The notes: generated by a model not told the origin, from the sequence alone. 64,000 nt of DNA from Undaria pinnatifida (GCA_012845835.1 JABAKD010000006.1:10825945-10889944); one strand, 5' to 3'; positions 41,265 through 52,999 are shown, numbered from the stretch's first letter. A program made the numbers and translations.

Positions 41265-42350
41265 CTGAAAATGTGTCCCAGAATCGTCGTTTAGCGACGG
41301 GTAAGATTTTCCGCCCACACGAGGATAACCCACATCATCTTCTTTCTCGCCCGGTGTTTTTTGCGGCTTGACTTTTCTGAGCCTACGCCCTTTATAGCCC
41401 CCCCACGCTGTTCTGGAGAAACTGACTGCTGCTGCTGTTTCTACCAGAGGGCGCTGCAGGGCGACCATGAGCAGGTGTAGTTTGTCTATTTTGTTGTACA
41501 ATCTAACTGGACCAGGTACAGCGAGTCCTAAAATCGTCGTCCAACGGCGGGTAAGATTTCGTCCACACCCTCCCCACGAGGGGGAATCTTCAGCGTTTCT
41601 CGTCCAGTACTTTTCTTCGCCTTGACTTTCTGGGTGGCATCTACTGTACCTACGCCCTATAACACAGTCCCCTGGCCGAGGATCCAATGCTGCTGCGAAA
41701 AACTACTGCGATACTTACTCGTACTGGCTTGTAGTATTGTGATACCACCACAGACAGACTTTTAATAACCGTATTATCATTAATAAGATTATAAAACGGT
41801 CTTTAAATTTCCGGACATATTGGTATGTGATGCTTGCAGAAAACGTGGAACTTGAACCCGAAAAACGCTCTACAGCAGGGGCAGTCGACCTACGAAAAAC
41901 CCACATAACCAAGCGTGGTATACATAGATAGCACATGTAATATGCCATCTGTTGTCCGTTGTACCAACTATACTGTTAATAGTGTGCCCCGCAATATTTT
42001 ACCCTGGGTAAGATTCGTCCACTTAAGTCTTTCCATATGGATGGGAATCTGCTCGTTTCTCGTCCTGCATTTCCCCTTGTTGACTGTTCTGGATTCTACC
42101 TGCGCCCGATAACACAGCACTCCTCTGATCGACGATCCACTGCTGCAGTGACTAGCAGCACTGATTTGTGGGTGCCTACGAGCTCTCGACCCTGGCATGT
42201 ACTGCTACTACCGTACGTGCTCGTGCACTGCTGTAGCATTTCGTCCGTAAATATAATGCTTGTTTATATTTAATTATCAAGATTGTACGGTCCTTAAAAG
42301 TCGGGGCAGAGTGGTATGTACGCCCCAACAAGACGACACTGAAAAACACT
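41265..42350 (+). repeat. Three diverged copies of a roughly 250-480-bp repeat
   Basis: GGGTAAGATT(T)TC(G/C)... blocks start near 41299, 41550 and 42006. Each is followed by TCTCGYCC, TTGACT, TCTAC and CCTACGCCC or CCTGCGCCC words and then a CTGCTGC run. The second and third also share a 3' part (AATAAGATTATAAAACGGTC at 41781; AATTATCAAGATTGTACGGT at 42272, then GGTATGT), giving a long unit of about 480 bp. Confidence 0.6.
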
Positions 42351-42464
42351 TGAAATTAGTCTTGAGAAAACCGTCCCAGCGAGATGAGCTCGAAAAACAC
42401 TTGAAACTAGTATATACCACGACGAGGAAAAAAAAACGTTTCACATTGGATTTTTGCTGAGGAG

Positions 42465-42588
42465 ATGCCCGAAAACTTCGACAGCAGTAGCAGCGGCCTG
42501 CGCACCAATCTTCCTAGGACTGCACAACAAGCTGTTGCGCTACGAGAGCCTGCGTGGGATATAGCGTCAAAGTACAACCCCGTTTGTG
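42465..42588 (+). CDS. Candidate exon ending at a GTG|GTAAGT donor
   Basis: From ATG 42465-42467 the frame reads MPENFDSSSSGLRTNLPRT and then AQQAVALREPAWDIASKYN. It closes at 42588 with CCCGTTTGTG followed by GTAAGT, a perfect +1 to +6 donor. Residue composition is ordinary for a soluble protein. No family recognised and no partner exon assigned; the open frame beyond the donor is Cys-rich and implausible, which favours splicing there. Confidence 0.3.
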
Positions 42589-43400
42589 GTAAGTGGACCG
42601 ACCTGCTCCGGCGAGGCACTGATTTTGCAGCATGCTGCTGTTGTTGGACGTTGCTGCAGCTGGTGTTGCAGAAAGTGTATGTCCGCTCAACAGAGCACCG
42701 AAAAAGATCTGTTTGACTTTCCGTTTCGAGCGGTGGTGTGCACAAACTCACATTCTCACCGCCGCAGCCTTGGGATGCGCCCGACGAAGTCGCTCTTCAA
42801 GCAGCCCTAGTCGCAGCCACACTTATGTTTGTGCCTTTTGACGCCCTTCCCTTCTAGCGCCCGCGTGTGCACGTGTGCCCCTCCCGCCACTACGAAAATT
42901 TGGAAAATTTGTTTGGAGTCAAAGCTCCGAAAATGCTTAAGGTTGTGGTTCCAGAAATTGATGCCAGCGGTGGTTCCATTGTTTGTTTTTGCGTAGGGCG
43001 GTGTTTCTTGTTTTTTCCAGTTCTTTCGATGTTCACGCGCTCACACGTTCACGCCAGCATCGCAAGATCCTACGCCAAGCAGCGCTTGCAAAGTTACGCA
43101 ACGCCCCAAGGAGCATACATCACGTAGGATTCTGTGGATGCCCTAGATCTGCCCTAGATCTCCAAGGAGATCGCAGGTGAGGCCGCCCGATAACGCATGT
43201 TGCCAAAATGGCGCCTTCTCAAGAACAGTTAGCACTGCCGATGGATCCAGCATTGTGTGTGTTGTCTACCGTTCTTTCTACCCAACGACATCAGTACACC
43301 CAGAGTCCGTGCTGATTCATCCTAGAGAGATACCTGGTACAAATTTTGTGGTCACGGACGACTGTGAAAGAGAGTAAACCAAACAGTCGCAATCCACCAA
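42589..43400. other. Unassigned stretch
   Basis: Possible intron of the preceding candidate exon. Tandem word CCCTAGATCT occurs twice at 43140-43160. No coding block recognised. Confidence 0.25.
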
Positions 43401-43434
43401 GGTAAAGCAAGTGAAGTGCTAGCGTACTGGGTGA

Positions 43435-43735
43435 ACACAACAAAACAAGCCAGACCATCAAAAAAGGGAAAACAAACAAGAAAGCAAAAAAAAGAAAACG
43501 AAAAAAAACAAAAATAAAACAAAGCGAAACAAACAAAAAGGTGTCCTGAAGGTTGTGATGCGAGAGATCGGGAAGGAAAGGAAAGGCGGCAATTGCCAGA
43601 GGAACACCATGCATACGTACGTGCTGAAGAGGGAGAGATACCTGTTGCACGGGCAAAACAACACGAAGAAGATAACTGCTGTTGCACGGGCGAAACAACA
43701 CGAAGATAACTGCTGTTTGCGGACAGTAACACGAA
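43435..43735 (+). repeat. A-rich tract and 40-bp tandem duplication
   Basis: A-rich run of AAACAAACAAAGA-type words (43436-43542), then TGTTGCACGGGCRAAACAAC with ACGAAG...ATAACTGC repeated at about 43642 and 43680. The long minus-strand open frame across it reflects low complexity. Confidence 0.6.
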
Positions 43736-44640
43736 GAAGAGAAAGAAGATACCGGCATAAGGCCGGTGGAAATGGGCCGGTAATTAGTGTAATTAAGTGT
43801 ATGGTATTTAGTATGGAAACGACCAAATTCGTTATTCGTCGCGAGTGGTTGCCGCTGACACGTACCAGGTACCAGGAATATATCGACTGTCATGGGCAGG
43901 AGGAGCACAGCGCAGCCGTCCCGTCCCGTCCGGTATCGACCGTTGGCAAAGGAGTACTGCTGCGGATCTCGGTGTTCCAAGGAGGCGACGCGGGGATGCC
44001 CGTGAGGGCGCAACGCAATTTGCGGGTTTCTTGAAATATGAGTAGCATTGAGTCGCCTACCCTCAGGCTTTTGGCTTTGGCTTTGACTCCCGCCTGTAGA
44101 TAGTAGACCAACCGTTCGTGTGAGAACCTAAACCGCTGCTGCTGCTGCTCGCGCGCACGTCGTTATTCGTAAGAGCAGCCGCGGATATACAAAGAGCTTG
44201 CAAGTGGTGAGCATGCGGTTAGTTCGCGGGGGTGATATGGAAGAAGACTTGGGTGATGAGCGGCCCGCTCGCTGCTTTCCGGCCTCGGGCCTGACAAAAA
44301 AAAAACGAAAGTTGGAAATCTTGATATCTGCCTCTTCCTTGAGTTGACATGTTGATATCTCCCTATAATACCTTTAAAAAGAGCAAGATGAAATCATGCG
44401 GACCTGGTGTACTCTGACTGCCAAACTGCCCAGAGCTGCCAGTGTACACAGCAAAAAAAGAAAAACAGCAATACGTACATACTCCATGCTGTTTTACAGC
44501 GCCTGTTGTGCAGCCTTTTCGAGTTTCGCTTCTTTTTTTTCAAATCTTTTTTTTTTATTTTAATCTCAATTGTGATCGCCGGTGCATCACCGTGCGTTGT
44601 GGGCCCTGCCGGGGCGAAATTATTCACCCATCAGGGTCAG
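43736..44640. other. Unassigned stretch
   Basis: A CTGCTG microsatellite (44131-44148) and T-rich runs (44532-44560). No gene recognised. Confidence 0.3.
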
Positions 44641-44645
44641 CTAAA

Positions 44646-45478
44646 CAGGATGGTTCACGTTAGAAACCCCAAATAAATGTATTCCCCGGCGAATGTCCAC
44701 GCCGTTTTTTCGATTCAGCCCGTGAAGTTTTGCACACGTCTTCTATGTGCCCTTGCGAAGACCTCACCCGAAGGGGGTTTAGTTTTGTTTTGATTTTTGC
44801 CTGATTTTTCGTCAGTCAAGACTTTCGGAAAATTCGGACCACCTTAGCCCAAATGTTTTAGGCGAAAAAACAAAAAAAGGATGAAAACCTCGGAGGTCAG
44901 ACCTCGGGATGGGCATATAGAACACGTGTGCACAATTTCACGCTCTATCTCTCAAAAGCGGCGTGGACATTTGGACTTTTGTGCGTAAAAATGAGTAAGA
45001 TACGTGATTTCCTTCAAATGACTTGGTTTTAGTCTAGGATCCAGTTTTTTTGCTAGATTATGCTTTACGTTGAACACAGGCAGGTCAGAACTTCGATTTT
45101 TTGCGCGAAAAACTCTACAGAAATGCCTTGAGTATGTCCAACTGGATCATGGGAATTGCGGCGCAAAAAAAAATCGCCTCCGCCTGGACAAAGCCTGAAT
45201 ATTATTGAAAAAGTTGAAGACCTGTCATTGGTCGATACGAGTTTTGCTCCTGTACAATGGCTGAATGTTATTGAAAAGTTGAAGGCCTGTCATTGGTCGA
45301 TACGAGTTTTGCTCCTATTTAAATAGAGACAGCCCGACGCCGTTAATTTTTTTTGGCCGTGACGCCCTATTCCAATGGTCATGGGGTCAGTACGATGTCA
45401 AATATTCACTCTTTGACTAGATATTGCGAGCGGCATTCGTGGGGAAGAAATTGGGGCGTTTTTACTTGAACCAGCCTG
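44646..45478 (+). mobile_element. TA-type foldback element, copy 2
   Basis: Left end CAGGATGGTTCACG, right end CTTGAACCAGCCTG followed by TA. Left arm 44695-44775 (GTCCACGCCG...TTTTGCACACGTC) is inverted at 44890-44967 (...CACGTGTGCACAATTTC...CGGCGTGGAC). An internal tandem duplication of about 70 bp (TGTCATTGGTCGATACGAG at about 45225 and 45289) is seen once, inverted, in copy 1. No coding capacity. Confidence 0.7.
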
Positions 45479-45599
45479 TATGAAGGTTCAGTTTCCGTTC
45501 AGATCAGGTCTGGGCGAGATCAGGGTGTCAAGCAGGAGTATCATATGGTGCAAACGTTCATACCGTATTTATTCAGGATTGTGTTCTGTATCGATATTT

Positions 45600-45935
45600 T
45601 AGGCGGTCTCAGACGGGGCGGTACTGCCACTTGCCGGTAGTTTGCTGACGGTAGTCGATATTTCGTTATTTGACGGTAACTACCTTGACGGAAACGGTTA
45701 AACCAAAATGTGCCGGTAATTATGTCGGTGGTAATAGGACACGACGGTAATTTTTCGACGGTAGAAGGTATTTTGATATCTGACGGTAACTGCCTTGACG
45801 GAAACGGTAAACCAAATATATGCCGGTAATATTTCGGCGGTAATGCAACACGACGGTGATTTCTTGACGGTAGACGGTATTTCGTTTTTCGGCGGTAACG
45901 CCCTTGGCGGTAAACGGTAACACGAGAAATGTCGG
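45600..45935 (+). repeat. CGGTA-rich array, left
   Basis: About three 110-bp units begin GACGGTAACTRCCTTGACGG (45673, 45782) or GCGGTAACGCCCTTGGCGG (45892). Each holds five to seven CGGTA words, mostly in the same orientation. Confidence 0.8.
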
Positions 45936-45972
45936 TATTTGGTAATTGTAGTTGGATATATATGTGCGTGCC

Positions 45973-46360
45973 TCACAAGCGGGCAAGCTACTTCTCTTGT
46001 CATCACATCGGAATTGAGCAGTCTCATGCAAACAACAACCACCGGAGAAACAGAAAAAAGTCCCAGCACAAGCGGGCAAGAAGCTACTTGTCTTTTCATC
46101 ACATCGGGATTGAGCAGTCTCATGCAAACAACAACCACCGGAGAAACAAACAAAAGGCGCCTACACAACAAGCGGGCAAGCTACTTCTCTTTTCATCGCA
46201 TCGGGATTGAGCAGTCTCATGCAAACAACCACCACCGGAAAAAACAAAAAAAGATCGCCTACACAACAAGCGGGCAAGCTACTTCTCTTTTCATCACATC
46301 GGGATTGAGCAGTCTCATGCAAGCAACAACCACCGGAAAAACAAAAAAAGTCGCGTCTAA
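45973..46360 (+). repeat. Four tandem copies of a 93-100-bp repeat
   Basis: CAAGCGGGCAAG starts at 45976, 46069, 46169 and 46267. Each unit continues CTACTTCTCTTTTCATCACA, TCGGGATTGAGCAGTCTCAT, GCAAACAACAACCACCGG and an A-rich linker. Open frames through it reflect the lack of stops in the unit. Confidence 0.9.
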
Positions 46361-46461
46361 CTCCTCATTCTCATCTGCCACTAACCAGTGGAAGCTTCTG
46401 ACCAGAAAATATAAAATATAAAAGAATATCCGCCACATGTCGCGCGGCATCCAGTATAACA

Positions 46462-46750
46462 AACTACTGACGGTGCGTTTTGGGCGGTACCCAGTGTTGG
46501 CGGTACTCTTCTGGCGGTATCCAGTGTTGGCGGTACTCTCTCAGCGGTATCTACAGTTGCCGGTATTTATTTGCCGGTAAACGGTTAAACATAAATATGA
46601 CGGTAATTCCGTCTGACGGTAATAAATGTGACGGCAGTTTCTTGACGGTAGACGGTATTTCATTTTTCGGCGGTAACGCCCTTGGCGGTAGACGGTAACA
46701 CGAGAATATGCCGGTAAACGGCGGAATACCGGGACCGTCAAACAGGGCTG
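46462..46750 (+). repeat. CGGTA-rich array, right
   Basis: The same word family as the left array. The end unit (TTTTTCGGCGGTAACGCCCT then TGGCGGTAGACGGTAACACG, 46662-46700) is nearly identical to 45884-45925. An extra sub-repeat CCAGTGTTGGCGGTACTC occurs at 46490 and 46522. Confidence 0.8.
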
Positions 46751-47115
46751 TAAAAACAACGACGGGTAGATTACCGAACACCACCCTGGTATTTATGTAC
46801 ATGTGTGTGCGTGTGTTGACCAATGGCACACCCTAAACATCAATCAGTATTTGTCCGTGTCGTGGATTTTTATAACAAGCGGTACACTCTTCGAGTACGA
46901 TTTCGTTCTGGAGGTGAGTGCTTAGACTTGCATCCGCGTTTTTAGAGATGAACTACTTGAAATTAGTGGGTTATTGTTTGCAGTAGTAAACCTGCTGAAG
47001 GTGGAGAAGACGGCATCGAATTGTGTGCGCTGAGCCAGCCGCGAGTTCACTGACACGTGCAACGAACGAGCGAACGCCAGTAGGGACAGCTCGCGCTGTC
47101 GCTACCACGGGAACT
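46751..47115. other. Unassigned stretch
   Basis: Contains GAACTACTTGAAATTAGTGG (46950) and CGTGCAACGAACGAGCGAAC (47058), the latter shared with GTGCGCAACGAACAAGCAAA at 30441, so part is dispersed repeat. Confidence 0.35.
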
Positions 47116-47225
47116 TAAGGATACGCCACCTAGCGCTGACACACCACGTGTACAAAAATACGTGAGTGGGGTTTATTTTGCCCCATCCGCCGGAGGATTA
47201 AAGATAAAAATAAAAACGATGGCAA
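47116..47225 (+). mobile_element. Short retroelement, copy 1 (partner at 58862)
   Basis: GATACGCCACCTAGCGCTG, ACCACGTGTACAAAAATACG then TGAGTGGGG and CCCCATCCGCCGGAGGATTA, followed by an A/T-rich tail. Same order as the (TAA)n-tailed insertion at 58.9 kb. Confidence 0.6.
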
Positions 47226-47392
47226 ACGGTATCATACCATGGTGAATAACTAGAAGAGGATATTAGCAGTACTTGATATTTCATAGGTTATTATGAAAAA
47301 GTGTAATATCAGCCGTCGACGCATAGTCAAGAAAATGAGGTTTATTTTCGGATTGGCCGCAAGGGAACCATCACTACATCTTGGTACTGGGT

Positions 47393-47507
47393 AGGGTTAC
47401 ACCCAAAACGCATCCATGTACTACGCTTTGTTATCGAGCTCTCTATGCTAGGGTTACACCCAAAACGCATCCATGTAGTACGCTTTGTTTTCGAGCTCTC
47501 TATGCTA
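47393..47507 (+). repeat. 57-bp tandem duplication
   Basis: AGGGTTACACCCAAAACGCA...TCTCTATGCT occurs at 47393-47449 and 47450-47507 with only a few differences. Confidence 0.9.
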
Positions 47508-47953
47508 CCGTTGCTGCAGTGAATTTGGACGCGAGTACCAAGTGAAAAACGCGGATGAGCTCGTGCACACGCAATGCCGTACCGCAGGAACTGCGACACA
47601 CACCAAAACCCACCAATATCAATCCAACAAAATCCGAGCAAAACCCGCTTAAAACCCTTTGTACACGTATCAAACCCATCAACACTCAGCGAAACCCAAC
47701 GAAGCCTAATAAATCCCAACGAGAGCCGTCGAAAGAAAAATCCACACAAGCCCACAAAACCTTAAAAAAAAAACACGCCGATAAACAACAACACAACAAC
47801 CCCGCACCTGTACTGTATTGGAAGCAACCCCACAGAGCACTAAACCGTAACCGCTATATATAGACAACTTCGCAGAAAAAAAATGCCGTATCGTGTCGTC
47901 GCTGGTCTCGTGTCCCACGCGGCCCTCCCGCTGCCGCCGCGCTTTTTATTCCA
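47508..47953. other. Unassigned A/C-rich stretch
   Basis: Repeated AAACCC/AATCCAACAAA-type words on the + strand; no gene recognised. Confidence 0.3.
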
Positions 47954-48041
47954 TCAGAGTAGAGTCCCTGACCTCTCTGCCTCAAGGAGGTTCGTCACCT
48001 TTTCGTCGCTAGGGGGCATTTTGGGCTCGTCGCTGAGTTCC
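47954..48041 (-). CDS. Possible terminal exon
   Basis: On the minus strand, TATCTATCTATTTAG ends at 48042. It is followed by an open segment, ELSDEPKMPPSDEKVTNLLE then AERSGTLL, and a stop at 47954-47956. The acidic, low-aromatic C-terminus is plausible but unrecognised; the splice acceptor is moderate. Chance is possible at this length. Confidence 0.2.
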
Positions 48042-50035
48042 CTAAATAGATAGATATATGGATCTTGCCGCGTACAGCACGTAGCCTTGGTGTGTGTGGG
48101 ATGCGGACACAGGTGATGATCGTTGGTGCGGGGAACAAACTTGCTAGGGTAAAAAAAGGCGTAAAAACACGTGCAACCGTTCCAAAGTTTGTTGCATATG
48201 GAATCTACCTTGCTGCTACCGCCGTCCCTCGACAACCGCGGGACGGCCAAGACCCGAAACCGGTCGCCCCGCTCCTTCCGTCCGTCCCTCGTCCCACCAG
48301 CGCCTGCCGGAGTACGACGTGAAGCGGAGCTCTCGTGTGTGCAGCGAAGACACCTAAACTACTCTAAGTTCAAATCGTGAAATTGCGCCGCTGTTGGATT
48401 TGCGCATGCTCATGCCACCCTCCCGAAGCGGCGAGCGCCTGATATGGACCCCCCCCCCCTCCCCCCGACCCTACGGCGAAAACCGGGGCGAGACTCACCA
48501 CCTCCGACAGACGACGGCCACCACCACCACCACCACCAGGGCAAATTTCAGTTTTATCTACACAGATGGATACTGAACGTGGCGAGTTGCTAGTTTTTTC
48601 CGTGGGTGTACAAGAAGGTACTTCATTTTTTGTTCCCTTTGCCATCCGACAATGAACTGCATGTGCGTCAAAAGCGAAAATCATGGCGGAATAATAGATA
48701 AATAATCCGCTACACCACATGTAAAAACGTAAATTAAAGTCACCAACAACCGAAAACTACAAAAACTAGATGTACCTCCCTGTTTGTTTCTCTAGCCCCA
48801 CCTTTTTTTCAACAATACTGCAGTACACGCTTTGTTACGTGCAACTACTGTACAGTACAGGAATACTGACTCAGGCTGGATTTCGTAGCTAAGAAAGGCT
48901 TACGTTCTACATAAACTTCAGTAAAACCGTTCTCGCGTATGTTGCTTCCCTGTTAATCTCAGCCTGCTTCTTACTACTGGTATCTTGTTTCATATTAGCC
49001 GTTCTGTGCTGTAGACAACGAAGAAACAACCCAGGAGCACGTAGATCCATCAACAATGACTGGCGCTTCCTTGCGAGTTGTGATCTCCAGGGAACATCCT
49101 GGGTGCTTCCCCGGGTTCCTTATAGGTCGATGAAATATGCAGCTTCCGGGGGGACAATGGATTGCTGGTGCTGCTGGGAAAAGCGCACACAGCAATCAGT
49201 TTGTTCTTCTCTGAGCAGTGCGTCCAACCAGCGAAGACCATGGGGTGCGGTCTCCGTTCATGGCCTTATTATAGAGAGACAGGCAACCGCTGGTTCCACT
49301 CGCGTCGTCTCATCGAAAGGAGGTTCCACGGGCTTTAGTTGGTTTATGAACGGTCACCACATCGATACCAGTACCGGTTACACATAAAAACACAGCCTGT
49401 ACAGACAGTAGCGTGACCAAATGGTCCGGCGTACGCACGTAGTATATCTGCGCACGATGTTGTAATTCCCAGCCTTAATCATTTGATGAGGGGGGAAGGG
49501 GCGGAGCGCGCAAATTGCCCCGATATGAAGACGCCATTTTTTCTTGATGGAGGGTAGGGAGGGGCGTAACGCATGCAGGTATGTGCGTACAGCAGTAGTG
49601 ATGAAACCAGTCCGCCAATTACGGATCATCCCCACCACAAGACGGCTGCCGGCAACCAAAGCCATGAAAAACAATACGCGTACCGCTTCCGTTGCCCAGG
49701 CAGCTGCTTACCCTCTTGATACTGCACCAAATACGATACGATTAGGTATTATATGACGAAACAGAGGGCGCGTTCAGGTGAAAAAAAAAGCAACGGTTAC
49801 CTCGTTTGGCGCTCGTTCGTATTCCACACTAATTCCACGTGGTCTGTTCTCGAAAACGTGTGTGCAGTTCTAAAAAGCTTAATTACCAGGTAAGGAGAGT
49901 GCGACGCACCCGGAAGCTTGGAGCTGGTGCGTTGATAAGAGGGTAAACAGGACTGTCATGGCCATGGACAGCCGCGACGCCCAAGAAGAGGCGGAAAGAA
50001 GTGAGTCGCCTCGCGTCAATGGCCCCGGCATCGAA
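48042..50035. other. Unassigned stretch
   Basis: Contains a C-run near 48450 and a CAC microsatellite at 48520-48537. Several open frames under 120 codons on both strands; none shows a domain. Confidence 0.3.
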
Positions 50036-50039
50036 ACGA

Positions 50040-50310
50040 TTATTTCTCTTGTAAGGGTGCACCTAATGTCTCTGCCTCTCCTCGTTTCAGGAGCTCTGTA
50101 CCTTACGTTAAGCTAAAGTTTCTGCAAACAACAAAAACACGGCCGGATGGACAATCCCATGGTATATGTAGGTACAGTACGTGGCAAATGGTATTGTAGC
50201 AAAAGCAAGAACGGCATTCTAACTACGTTGGGTAGATCCTCAGTTCAGGAGCCGGGTCAGCCGAAAACTGTTTTGTTCAGAACTTGCTACCTCTATCGTA
50301 ACGCGCGTTA
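50040..50310 (+). mobile_element. MITE-A copy
   Basis: GTAAGGGTGCACC, CTCGTTTCAGGAGCTCTGTA, centre GACAATCCCATGGTATATGT, then GGGTAGATCCTCAGTTCAGG and right CTTGCTACCTCTATCGTAAC. Left terminus decayed. Confidence 0.6.
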
Positions 50311-52140
50311 TCTCCGAAGCTAGAATGCGCTCGGTGCATCATCGCGGCTACTGCCGTCGCAATTTTCATTTCCTCTATTGCTAGAGCTGTGTGTTGGCTG
50401 ACTACAAGCCGTCGACCTTGTGATATATTTTATTTTATCCCCCGGCAGACGGGTAGGTATGTAGCTCAAGCGCACCACACTCCCACGTACTTCCATGTAT
50501 GCCGTGTGCCAATTTAACTCAATTTTGCATTCTCAATCTAGCGCTATCTGGCGTGCCCTCCAATTTCCATAGCATCGGTAGGGTGACTAGTTCGTAATTA
50601 TATTCACCCTGGTAGGTATTACAGTTAGTGTCAGGCAGTAGTTTGTCGCGTTTGACGTCTCTGTATTTTGGTGCGTTTTGTGGCTCGACGTGCTATACGC
50701 CAAGAAATTTTCTTGGCGTGCTGGACCACCTAGCGTGCTGGCCACCAGAAACGCCAAGTCTGCGGCATTTACCGGTATGGTCAGGAGATCCTCGAACCAT
50801 CTCGGGTTCTCTATAGTTATCACCCGACATGGCGGTGAGAAAGTATTTCAGATCAGAGGCATGGCCAACGGCGGTGGTGTGTTGTGGTTGTTCAGAGTCT
50901 CGACGCTCCTCTATATAGCGCTAATAAATAGCGGTTTCTCCTGGACGTTGTGATGAAACCTCGAGCCAGCTGCTTATCTCTTTTCCGGCGCCTGCAGTTA
51001 TGCTAGCCTTTTGAAGTCGCTCTTCAACCATCTCCCAACTCCTAAAGTTAATTTAAACCAATTCCAAACGTTCCGCCTGTCGGGAGCGCGGAGCTAAATG
51101 GGTTCAAGCGTGGTTACAAATGCGGGTTTCTATTTCACCGCGCCGAAAATACGGACCCTGCGAGATGCCTCAAGCGTCCGCCAACCACCAACGCACACGA
51201 GTTGATGACAGTTTCAATTATCCAGCTGCGCGAAACCTATAATAGCAACCGCTATACGATCGCTTGAAACCAGCCTATCTATGGCGGGTTTGTTGGCCAC
51301 GACGATCCGGTTTAGGGGCTCCAAACTCCGCCTTTGGATAAACGTCAAAATTAGCGCGAAGGTGCCCCCCGTACCTCGATATTCTGCCACGCGGATATTC
51401 GATAGAATGCGGAAACCTAAGGGATGACAGTAGGCCAGCGGGCGAGCTAGTGCGGGCACATTTGAGTCATATCACGTGTTTGCCTGCAACTATCTCGTAG
51501 CGCAGGGGGCTTCAGTGAGGTAAAGTCGTTATAGCAGGCAAGGGGAGCCTAGGTAGGGGGGCACAATCGTCAAATTGCTCGTGGCGAGACTCGGACTGGA
51601 ACTTGATTTCAGATATTGACCTACAACTCTCGGAATTCTGCGACGTTCCTGGAACCAGTCCTGCAGATGCACAGTCTCGCATTTACTGCCGAAAAAATGA
51701 GCCTGCAGTATATATATATATATTCAAAAGGCTTGCTTTCGTTCAGAAATCAGGATTTTTAACTTGGAAGAGTTTTCAGCCCGAAACTGTGCAGTCGTCA
51801 CACCGTTTTGGTCTCTTCTGGCTTTGCACGTTGTTGTGGCTTTCGCAGATGGCGCTGATAGGCTGGTGTTAAAGCATTAGAGGTTATTAGCCCGGTACAC
51901 TACAAAAGGAAGAATAGCAAATTGTCTACCCAAACTAAGACTGTTTTCTTTTTCGTCCTGCCGATGACGCCATTCTTGTTAAAGAATTATAGGTTATTAC
52001 TATAGTCCGTTTGATTGCTAGTAATAGGTTAACGAATAACCCACCCAAAGTATGCGTTATGAAACTGGCCCACAAGCCGAGCAACGCATCCTTTTGGGCA
52101 TTGGCCTCAACAAGGACAAAGTAGTGAACAGTCAACGCAC
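50311..52140. other. Unassigned stretch
   Basis: Overlapping open frames at 50587-50823 (-) and 50678-50953 (+) look protein-like in composition but show no family. A TA microsatellite lies at 51709-51722. Nothing else recognised. Confidence 0.3.
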
Positions 52141-52144
52141 TAGT

Positions 52145-52465
52145 ATCTTGCAGTAGCTGGCGTGTAATATGTTTCCTCTCTCTGTGACTGTCATGCGCTG
52201 GTCCCCGTATATGTAATGAAAAAAAATGAGAGCGCTAAGAAAAACGGTTCTAATAAAGAATCAATCAACAGGCAGGGTAATCACCTCCAAGCTGACGCGC
52301 ACAGTTGATCAACAGACAATGTGATCGTCTCCTAGCTGACGTGCACATCAAACAAAAAGCAATGTGAGTTTCTCCTATATTAGCTGACGTGCCTTCTGTT
52401 TCCCTTCTCTCTCTGCCTGACATGCGCTGCTTTCTCTCTGGTACATTTAGTGCAAAAAGGGCATA
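52145..52465 (+). repeat. Short tandem and dispersed AGCTGACGTGC repeats
   Basis: AGCTGACGYGCACA is repeated at 52289 and 52332 and again as AGCTGACGTGCC at 52381. The 80-bp block TAGCTGGCGTGTAATATG...CATGCGCTGG (52154-52203) recurs as TAGCTGACGTGCC...CATGCGCTGC (52380-52430). Confidence 0.6.
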
Positions 52466-52990
52466 TCGCGGTGATGGCGCTCGACGCCAGGTTGGCCCGC
52501 GAGCTTCGGCAACCTTTGATGTCGGAAACCCTTCCAATTCTTGCCAGGCACAACGTGAGTGCCTGATCACCCCGGGACCGTATGGAACACCGCGTCATGT
52601 AGCACATACTAGAGGGAAAATAGTGTAGAAACCCCCTGCAGAACGCCAGGGGTTGATATTTACAAAAAAAAAACGTTGCGGGGGAATGCTTCTAAATTTG
52701 ACGAAGTCAAAACAAGGGACCCCCATTTGATCAGGCCGTTACGACCGCCGACATCTGCCCGACAACACATACAAGTTGACGCCAGTTTCAGATATCCCAC
52801 AGCACGAGTTCCTTGCGACAGCTAAGCCATCTCAAGAACCTCCGCAGCAGAGCGTAAGGTGTTGTGGTCTGAATTTTCATTGTTATGGTTCCATAGCCAC
52901 GCCGGGCGCGCGTCGGGCACGTACTGGCTTGTTGAAAATATCTCGGTACTACGTAGCGTTCCGTGTGAACGTAGAGTTAAATTATTTCCG
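52466..52990. other. Unassigned stretch
   Basis: No feature recognised. Confidence 0.3.
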
Positions 52991-52999
52991 TTGGTAGCC

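Noticed and set aside
43291-44013. 240-codon minus-strand frame resembling a membrane protein
   Set aside because: Its hydrophobic part is the reverse of an A-rich tract; the rest shows no domain and overlaps tandem duplications.
45973-46360. CRISPR-like array (four regularly spaced repeats)
   Set aside because: The whole 93-100-bp unit is repeated, with no unique spacers, and the setting is eukaryotic.
45929-46421. 160-codon frames across the four-copy tandem repeat
   Set aside because: Open on both strands because the repeat unit lacks stops; no domain.
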